Source: Taiwanofungus camphoratus (lineage: Eukaryota; Basidiomycota; Agaricomycetes; Polyporales; Taiwanofungaceae). Taken from it: a DNA stretch of 64,000 nt. Location of the stretch: the NCBI GenBank assembly GCA_003999685.1, contig CP021231.1:186001-250000 (forward strand), read 5' to 3'. Below the pieces are notes generated by a model that saw nothing but the letters and a program-made list of their open reading frames with translations, made no database searches and was not told where the DNA came from. Shown one piece after another: positions 57,401 to 64,000 of this stretch. Each line of letters begins with the position of its first letter. Position 1 is the first letter of the stretch. A program made the position numbers and the translations under genes.

Positions 57401-57708
57401 GCCCGGAGTCGTACCGCAGTGCTTGGAACACCCCTCTGCATTCCACGAGGTCTATGGCTTCGGTTCCGTCTCCTCGTGGATCGACTGCATCATCCCCTGT
57501 AGTTGTTCATGATCTAGCTTCTGCAAGTCGTGTTGTTGGACCCTCTTTGATTTCCGCTGGTTTTACAAGGGAGAACAACGACTATGCTACTGGCTTGTCC
57601 TCTCGGTCTTCAAGCATTGCTGAGGACAATGCAGTCGTTGATGAAGATCTAAGGCTTGCAATAGAATTGAGCCTCACAGAGGCTCGTAGCCGAGGGGAGA
57701 ATGTTTGA
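54448..57708 (+). CDS. F-box / WD40-repeat / UIM protein (Pof10-like)
   Basis: Three exons: 54448-54827, 55316-56682, 56744-57708; 903 aa. An F-box lies at about residues 40-88 (LRIPSESLTHITSFLDPPAL, LYDHVKDDNTWRRAY). A beta-propeller spans about 135-560, with WD-type units such as VRDVAWGAGADGPTAFVTGA, DGRVKLWDAKKVQCLW, HDDGAVTALAWNAVVL and SARGSIKVWDSFTF. A coiled-coil stretch (YRDIMESRRDLEEEQRYTQR) and a Ser/Pro-rich region follow. The C-terminus has a ubiquitin-interacting motif, DEDLRLAIELSLTEARS. Known: F-box proteins recruit substrates to SCF ubiquitin ligases; the propeller usually binds the substrate and the UIM binds ubiquitin. Intron 54828-55315 is 488 nt, about nine times the local norm. 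Confidence 0.9.
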
Positions 57709-58222
57709 ATTGGATTAGTAGGACCCAACATATGATGTATCGATTCCATTCTTTACTACTATGCACTATGGCTGTGTTCGTTCACATTCTTGACTTCCAA
57801 ATTTTAGACGATATGGTTATAAAGGAGATTGATGTTTGCGTCAAACTACATGAATGTGCAATCTATGATCGTTGAACTGGTACTTGACCCTTCTGCAAAA
57901 TCATGATGAATGTTAATCCTCTTGCACGAACCATGTATCACTAGCTGCTGAAGTCATGACCACATACGGTGAACATCAAGCGGGATAGAACATCAAGCGG
58001 GATATCACATCAACTACAGCCTTAGTGACCAACACACCAGCATTGAGTTTCTAATGCAGAGCAGCGGTATACATAGATTCGCAAAGGCTCATTGATGCAT
58101 CGGTGAAACTGAACTCATTTTCGAATTTTCGAAGGATACATAATTACAATATGACGAGGATCATTAAGGCATGTTACAATACATGGTCAGCGCGAGACTG
58201 AATACGAGTCCATGCAACTATC
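57709..58222. other. Intergenic between convergent genes
   Basis: 514 bp holding two 3' ends. A short direct repeat of CATCAAGCGGGATA occurs near 57975-58005. No gene. Confidence 0.5.
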
Positions 58223-58853
58223 TCAAGCTTTGGTAGCAGGAGTAGAGTGAGGAGGGACAACAGGATCAACCTGGTCTGTGACTACTTCGTTCAAAACGGT
58301 AACCCTGCGGGAGCTGCCTAGGTTGAATTGACCGCCCGGATGCTCTTCAACAATTCTAGATGTGATGGTTAAAACTCAGAACATGGGTTATTGGAAGGGA
58401 GTACTGACACGACGTTCAAAGACGAGTTGATGGTGCTAGCAGTCCTGGACCCAAACACGAAGAGCTTGCCAAAGACGGTAGCCTTGTATAGAAGACCAAC
58501 GCTGCCAGCCTGTGCACGGCGACCCATGTGTCAGAATCATTAAGATATAAACCTCGAAAAATTAATCAAACATTAGTTGGGTGGTTCTCATCCTTTGGAA
58601 CCTCCACTGCTCCCGTGAAGGACACGTTCGCGGACGACTCGGTCGATTTCTCGCTCTGGAACCGCTCCTTGTACTGTGCACGAGAGACGTGCTTTCCGTT
58701 CACCGTGATGTGAGCGTCCTTCGCGATAAAGGCATCGAAGGCGCTGTCGAGCTGGGCCTGGGAGGTAGCCTGGATGATGGCGGAAATGCTGTTCTCGGTC
58801 CAATCGGTGAGGGAAAAGACGACCGGGCCTGGGCCAAGAGAGATTTCTGTCAT
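58223..58853 (-). CDS. Small conserved fungal protein, function unknown
   Basis: Three minus-strand exons: 58572-58853, 58409-58509, 58223-58355; 171 aa. The N-terminal half (LTDWTENSISAIIQATSQAQ, then FDAFIAKDAHITVNGKHVSR) reads as helix followed by strands. The second half (VGLLYKATVFGKLFVFGSRT, VEEHPGGQFNLGSSRRVTVL) is beta-rich. Overall size and helix-plus-curved-sheet pattern resemble the NTF2/SnoaL-like fold, but this is inference. No catalytic motif or targeting signal is seen. The gtcagt donor at 58403-58408 is the only one that keeps the frame into exon 3 (LNVVIVEEHPGG). Probably a single-copy cytosolic protein. Confidence 0.72.
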
Positions 58854-61800
58854 AGTAGATAGTCTGTGGTTGTATGTCTTTCAAAGGGACTGGTTGATAG
58901 TGTATCGCTATGAATTTTCTCGAGCTTATAACTGCAGGAGAAAGACCGAGGCGCCTTGGATCTGAGGCTGTCCCGCCTGGAGTCAACCCATGAACTGCAA
59001 AGCTACGAGCTCCGAACGAAGACCGGATCATGATGAGCAGGACCTCCTTGGAGCCTACAATAAGGATCACGGTGGGCGTCGGCACCTGCATCTCATGACG
59101 GCCGTGGCTCTGACTCACGTAAAGATGGTACAGCGTTAGGCGGCTGCAAATGCAGTGGTGACAGTCGACGTCAGTTGCAAAGCGTAGCCCACTTCGGGAT
59201 GCCGAACTAAGGGCCGTGGGTCTGCAAATTTCACGTACATATCGGTCCCATGACGGAGGAACATTGGATACACATCAGCTCGGATATATGTCTTCGTTAC
59301 ACGTACAACCCATGATGCATATGCATGATGTTCGCAGGAGCTAGGCTCTGCTGCCCAAGCTTCCGCTCGCCAGCGTCAACCGACCATACTAATGCATTGA
59401 TACAACAGCTGCGCGTATGAAAAACTGCGGAGCCGCTGTCTGAATGTTAGGTGCATCAGGAACCCGGATTGACAGGCGCTAGAGAGTAATAAGATCTGTT
59501 ACTAACTGCTAAATGAAATTCTTCAACGGAAGTGGACCATGTATGCCCACGTACGGACGGCTTTGTCATTTAGACCTTGGCCCTAGGATTCGGGGAACAA
59601 ACGTGGAGACCGACTCGAGTCATCGTACGGTCCTGCGCGTCACGCCCGACCGAGCCCAAGCTCGGCATCTGCCCAAGGAACGTCATGAGAAGCGCCTGAT
59701 GTCATACTCTAGCGCATTCCAGACCGATGAGAATTCAGAGGATTAAGACCGTCTGACCAAGGAGCAATTGAAGTCGAGGATGGATCCCGCGATGGACAGC
59801 GGGCGGCGAGGTTAGCACCAATCCGAAGCTGATGTGGTGATAGAAGCGTTGAAAAGTGCGAATGAGGCGGGGCAGCGGGCGCTGTACGCTTGACATTCGG
59901 GCAATACAGAGTTCAGACTAAGGATTGAATGAGGGCTAAAAATCAGTGAACATGAATGATGGATTTGAAACACACTCGGACGTATCCACTATCTCTCACA
60001 CCTGTTCCCGAGAGGCCTTAGGTACGTCTTGTAAGCACATGAATATTGGAACCAGAGTAATGTAATGACACTTACTGTCTCCACTCTTCGACGTCCAGGG
60101 TTCATTCAATCACCGGCACTTGGACCGAGGATCTCAACCTACAATGATGATGGACCTCGCCTCCTAAAATTGCGCGGATAACTGGAGGGCGAAAACGTTT
60201 CGATGAGTTGGATTGACCCAAAGATCCTTTCATGAACCGTGCGTAATCGGGCAAGACATGCGGTATAGGTCAACTCGATTTTACAGTGGTGATCTGACAA
60301 TCGTAAGCCAACGAGTGGAGCAAATCCAAGTAATGTAGCATATGCAACACTATGCAAGCGCCCAAAGGCTGCACTTCAGGTAAGTCGTGTCCCACTGTAT
60401 GCAAGAGGTTGAGATAAGTGAGCGGATAAGCCGACTTAAGAGGGTTCTGTTGTTCCTTTGGACATTCAAGAATTTGAAAGTATCGACCCACTAGGAGAAG
60501 TCAGGGAAAAAAGTTTGCGGTGCGCAGAATAGAATACGAAAAAATCGGGCGGCATGGAGTGTGGACATCGATACAGACTTGTGCTGGATCACAGGGCCTT
60601 GGCAGCTGGATTTTGTAACAGACATTCGACTCGGAGACGACAGAATACATCCGAAAAGGGAAAGAAGCGTCTCCCTAGTGCACTGACCACTTAAACTCTC
60701 GCGTGCACCAAGGGAACAAAGACGGCTTGCGCCCTTGGTAGAAGACCGGCTTATTCCCCATTTTTTCTTTTTCCTTTCTCTTCCTTTCTTTTATTTCTTA
60801 AGTTTCCCTCATGCTTCCCGGTCAAGGTCTCTCCCTCTCACATATGAAGCTACGCGGAGTCGGAATATACATGGGCCAAAAAACATGGGCGACTACGCCC
60901 AATACAAGCAATCCGAGAACAACGGAAACGAGCCTCCAGACATATATCTACTATATAATCCTACAACCGCACCCGTTTCCGCCCACTTACAATAGATTGT
61001 TCCCCAGGCATAGAATAGATTGTAGCGCATTTTAATGCCTACTATTTGTACTTACCGGGAAACACCGCGTCTTAGTACTAGCTTACTTGTTGCGGTATAT
61101 AAATGCTGATTTCATCATCATCATCATCATGACCACTTAAACTCTGCACGACGCCTCTTCCCTAATTGGAAGCTTTATGAATGCGGATGCTAGTAAGTAT
61201 GCTATAGCAACCTAGGTTTCTCGTATTCCACAGTAAGTGACTTCCCCACTTGTTAGTGATTCCTACATGTCCCGCTTGGCCTGGACCATTAAGCGTGGAC
61301 TTTGCCACTTCATGCGGTCGTGCCGACCATACATACATCGAGATACTCATCCATAGCCGCAAGCAGAGTTTCACCCTTCGTAAAGGCATACTGGACGCAC
61401 CATATGAGACCCAAACCGGCTCACGCAGATCGCACAATTCAGAAGATTTGGGATGAAAGACTGGTGATACGTCTGTGTCCTTGATACAATTCCCCCAAGA
61501 GCTATGCTCCACGCTTATGCAGCCAGGGCTAAGCGTGATTTGTATCGTTCATCAAGTGCCTACATCTGGTCAAGAGGACTACAGCAGTGTCATTGCCAGT
61601 GTTGTCTCGCAACCCGACGACATACCGCCTTACCCAGTAGGCGATACCGGGAAGTTCACGAGTCAAGTCCTTGACTTTGGAATCTGGTAAATGTATGCTA
61701 TCGGCCTTCCCGGAGGTACCCTGAGCACAACGCTCAACTTTATGTTGCGACATGAACGCCTCAGGACCTGGGCACCATGCTACAGCTGAATAGCCTGCCA

Positions 61801-62954
61801 TCCTTGGCACAGGTTGTCCAGCAGAAAGAAGCTCTTGACAAATATTTCCAGTGATGATGTAATACTCTATAAAGGCTTACGACTAATGTCGTGGAAGGCA
61901 TCGAGCTCGCGGCGGATGACCTTGACTGCTCAACGATACATGGCGTTGACGCTGCCTCTAGCTTTGAAGAGTCCATTCCGCACGCACTCAGCCTGTTAAT
62001 AGTATCAATAAACAGGAAGACCTTGCATCTGCTGGCTGATTACCCTCTTCACGGGTCCTCATATTCTTGCGGTGAGTCCGATAGCTCGGCACGTGAGTCC
62101 CAGTCGAAATGATAATAACAACCACACCGCCCACAGCCTACGATCCCACTTTGTTGTAAGCTATGTAACGCAGCTAAGGAATCCCTGTAAGTCACTCTGA
62201 TTTGAGTTTGAAAGAATGTGGATACCAAGCGGGAAAATAAGAAGCAAAATGGTGATGCACCCTTCCGGCACTGTATAGTAGAGATTAATCCGATCGCGGA
62301 AGTCCCATCGCTTATGGCTTCATTCGCTATACTCTAGACACTCTACTTACCATGTATGTGAGTATTATCAAGGAGATCGACAACGCCTCCATTCGTGGAT
62401 CGCATAGGTTCTTATCAAAGACAGTATAACTTTTATTCCGACCTCAAGACATACTTGGCGCTCATAACCTGCTTTACAAGTTTGGATTAACGGAATATCT
62501 CTTCAGGAGTACGGAGTCTTCCCCCAAATTGCCTTGCGGTGATTCAGTGGTCTCCGTGCATCGGATTGATTGAAAGTTTTCGGTAGAGTGAGTCTACTCG
62601 CTATACTTGTCGCTGTGTCTGGCTTTATATGAATGAGAATCACGTAGCCTCGATTAAGACAAGGAAAGGCTGCATTCCGTCCTAGCACTTCTGGATCAGT
62701 GCAAACCGTTATCATCCCCCGAAGTGGGTCACAAGCTCTATAAACCGAGAAGATGCCATAAAACGTTGCGCGTGATGGCAAGTTCTATCGTGGTTCACTC
62801 CTTCCTCAGAGACCGTGGATCTGCCGTCAAGGGCCAAGCGATCTCTTATCCGCACTAGTAAAACGTCTTTCCAATGGGCTTGGTGCCATATAACAGTGAC
62901 CATTACACTGGGGCCTGTTGCTTGCCGTCGCACCACTGATACTCAGATCGAACA
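58854..62954. other. About 4.1 kb without a recognisable gene
   Basis: No ORF shows family resemblance or splice-linked continuation. Visible features are a pyrimidine tract at about 60757-60812 and a CAT microsatellite. No long inverted or direct repeat was noticed by eye. It may hold decayed transposon sequence or an unrecognised non-coding gene. Confidence 0.5.
61112..61130. repeat. Trinucleotide microsatellite (TCA)n
   Basis: Six copies of TCA plus one base, directly visible, downstream of a TATATAAA string. Confidence 0.85.
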
Positions 62955-63315
62955 GTGCTTTCGTCTCAGATAGCTATAGGTGCTGTATTACTCCTCGTTG
63001 TGGTCTACCTCTTCTTCCATGTCGGGAAGACGCGGAGGTATCACAGGCTCCTCCTTCCTCCTGGGCCAAAGCCACTGTCACTGCTAGGAAACATCCATCA
63101 ACTTCCGTTGGATTTCCGGCAGAAGACGTTTGCGAAGTGGAGAACAATCTACGGTTTAAACTCCCAAAGTCGCAACATTTATTCTGCTGAGAGATCCTTT
63201 ACCTAGGCGATATTGTGTATTTGCAGCTTTTCAGAACTCCAATGATAGTCGTCAATTCACTGCAGGCCGCGCAAGACCTTATGAACAAAAAGAATTCAAG
63301 GTATTTAGACAGGCC
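62955..63315 (+). pseudogene. Cytochrome P450 N-terminal relic
   Basis: The frame starts at GTG where an ATG is expected; in-frame upstream is a stop at 62937-62939 and no ATG. It encodes a membrane anchor (IAIGAVLLLVVVYLFFHVG), the P450 hinge LLPPGPKPLSLLGNIHQLPL, and FRQKTFAKW. An intron (about 63150-63203, gtttaa...cctag) then joins to GDIVYLQLFRTPMIVVNSLQ and AAQDLMNKKNSRYLDRPR. After DRPR the frame loses P450 similarity and ends. The I-helix, ExxR and heme-binding cysteine regions are all absent in the remaining window. Probably a truncated 5' fragment of an agaricomycete P450 gene. Confidence 0.8.
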
Positions 63316-64000
63316 ACGCCTGCAACGACTACCAGCCAGCGAACAGCAACTAGTTCACAGCTTACTAGCTGCGGTCTATTCATGTATCTCTCCGGTCCTC
63401 CTTATGTTTCTCAATTAGCAACACTGGCAGGCCGGCATAGCACGATTTTGAGCATCCGAGTTATGAGCAAGAGGATTCTGATTGATCGCCAGCTTGATTG
63501 CAAGGCTTTCTCTTTGTTGCGGTAGGAGGACATGGACGTGCGTGCACGCTGGACGCTTGCTTGATGCTGGACATGTGTGGGGGGGGCTGTTGTCTGCTGT
63601 GAGTAAATCAAAACGAGATAAAAAAAACAAGCTCAACTGACTGCTCGATGATCATCCGTGCTGATCCCCTATGTGAAATCCCTATGTTACAGCATTGATG
63701 CGAGATGTGCTATCAACCAGATCATGGTCGTGTTTATCAACCTCCCCCAAGAACTGAACCGTCAATAGCACAGAATTTTAAACCTTTCAAAGTCCAGGAG
63801 GAAAATATATATCACCATCCTCAGTAAATCCCGTCTCTTCTCGATGAAGTGGAGTTCATTTGTAGGTCGCAGTGACGCACCGCACGGACATGTTATCCAG
63901 ATATCATGAAGAAGACGCTCAGTTAGATGGCTTTGGATGTGATCACGGGAACGGAGATTTACTTTTTACACAGGCGTTTCCGAGTCGTCCGCCAACAATT
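63316..64000. other. Terminal 685 bp without a recognisable gene
   Basis: Follows the P450 relic. Contains a run of eight or more G near 63578. No coding support. Confidence 0.5.

Noticed and set aside
60735-61035. ORFs after the pyrimidine tract
   Set aside because: Low-complexity translation with no similarity to known proteins.
1-64000. CRISPR arrays, rRNA operons or bacterial operons
   Set aside because: None seen; the spliced gene structure shows a fungal nuclear genome where these would not be expected.

Overview
The window is nuclear DNA from a filamentous basidiomycete, most likely an agaricomycete. Nearly every gene is split by many short GT..AG introns, mostly 47-85 nt. Splice junctions restore continuous reading frames for typical fungal proteins. 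Several families fit Agaricomycetes: a WOPR regulator, an MLKL-like kinase, double-BTB proteins and an Agaricomycete-type pair of Gly/Ala-rich membrane-tail proteins. No CRISPR array, operon, rRNA or convincing tRNA was seen. All gene models were spliced by hand; coding lengths of complete models divide by three.

Layout. 1-1000 (+) is the 3' end of a methyltransferase-like gene. 1576-5694 (+) is the mismatch-repair endonuclease subunit PMS1. 6478-7760 (-) is a Gti1/Pac2 (WOPR) regulator. 8262-9740 (-) is a decayed gene of unknown family. 11067-12579 (+) is an ankyrin/MYND protein. 14492-16466 (+) is a membrane-anchored THEM6-like hotdog protein. 16854-17738 (+) is aprataxin (HNT3). 18485-22904 (-) is a 14-exon gene joining an MLKL-like helical domain, a TKL-type kinase and a C-terminal domain of unknown function.

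25582-36734 is a block in which two intact intronless double-BTB genes, in opposite orientation, flank the TFIIIC subunit TFC4 and a two-pass membrane protein. A third, frameshifted BTB copy follows. 37526-40292 (-) is a BAR-SH3 endocytic adaptor and 40731-42419 (-) is the SWI/SNF subunit SNF12. 42420-45132 is gene-free and holds two short terminal-inverted-repeat elements. Then come a secreted cysteine-rich protein, an RluA-type pseudouridine synthase, and a tandem pair of uncharacterised paralogues (47588-48654 and 51645-52698, both -). Between the paralogues lies an alpha/beta hydrolase with its catalytic-serine codon replaced by TAG. The right end carries ARC15 (Arp2/3), an F-box/WD40/UIM protein, a small conserved protein, about 4 kb with no recognisable gene, and a P450 relic.

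Most genes are unrelated housekeeping functions: DNA repair (PMS1, HNT3), Pol III transcription (TFC4), chromatin (SNF12), and actin and membrane traffic (ARC15, BAR-SH3). The most novel items are the MLKL-like kinase, the membrane-tail paralogue pair with the nonsense-broken hydrolase between them, the double-BTB family and the two TIR elements.
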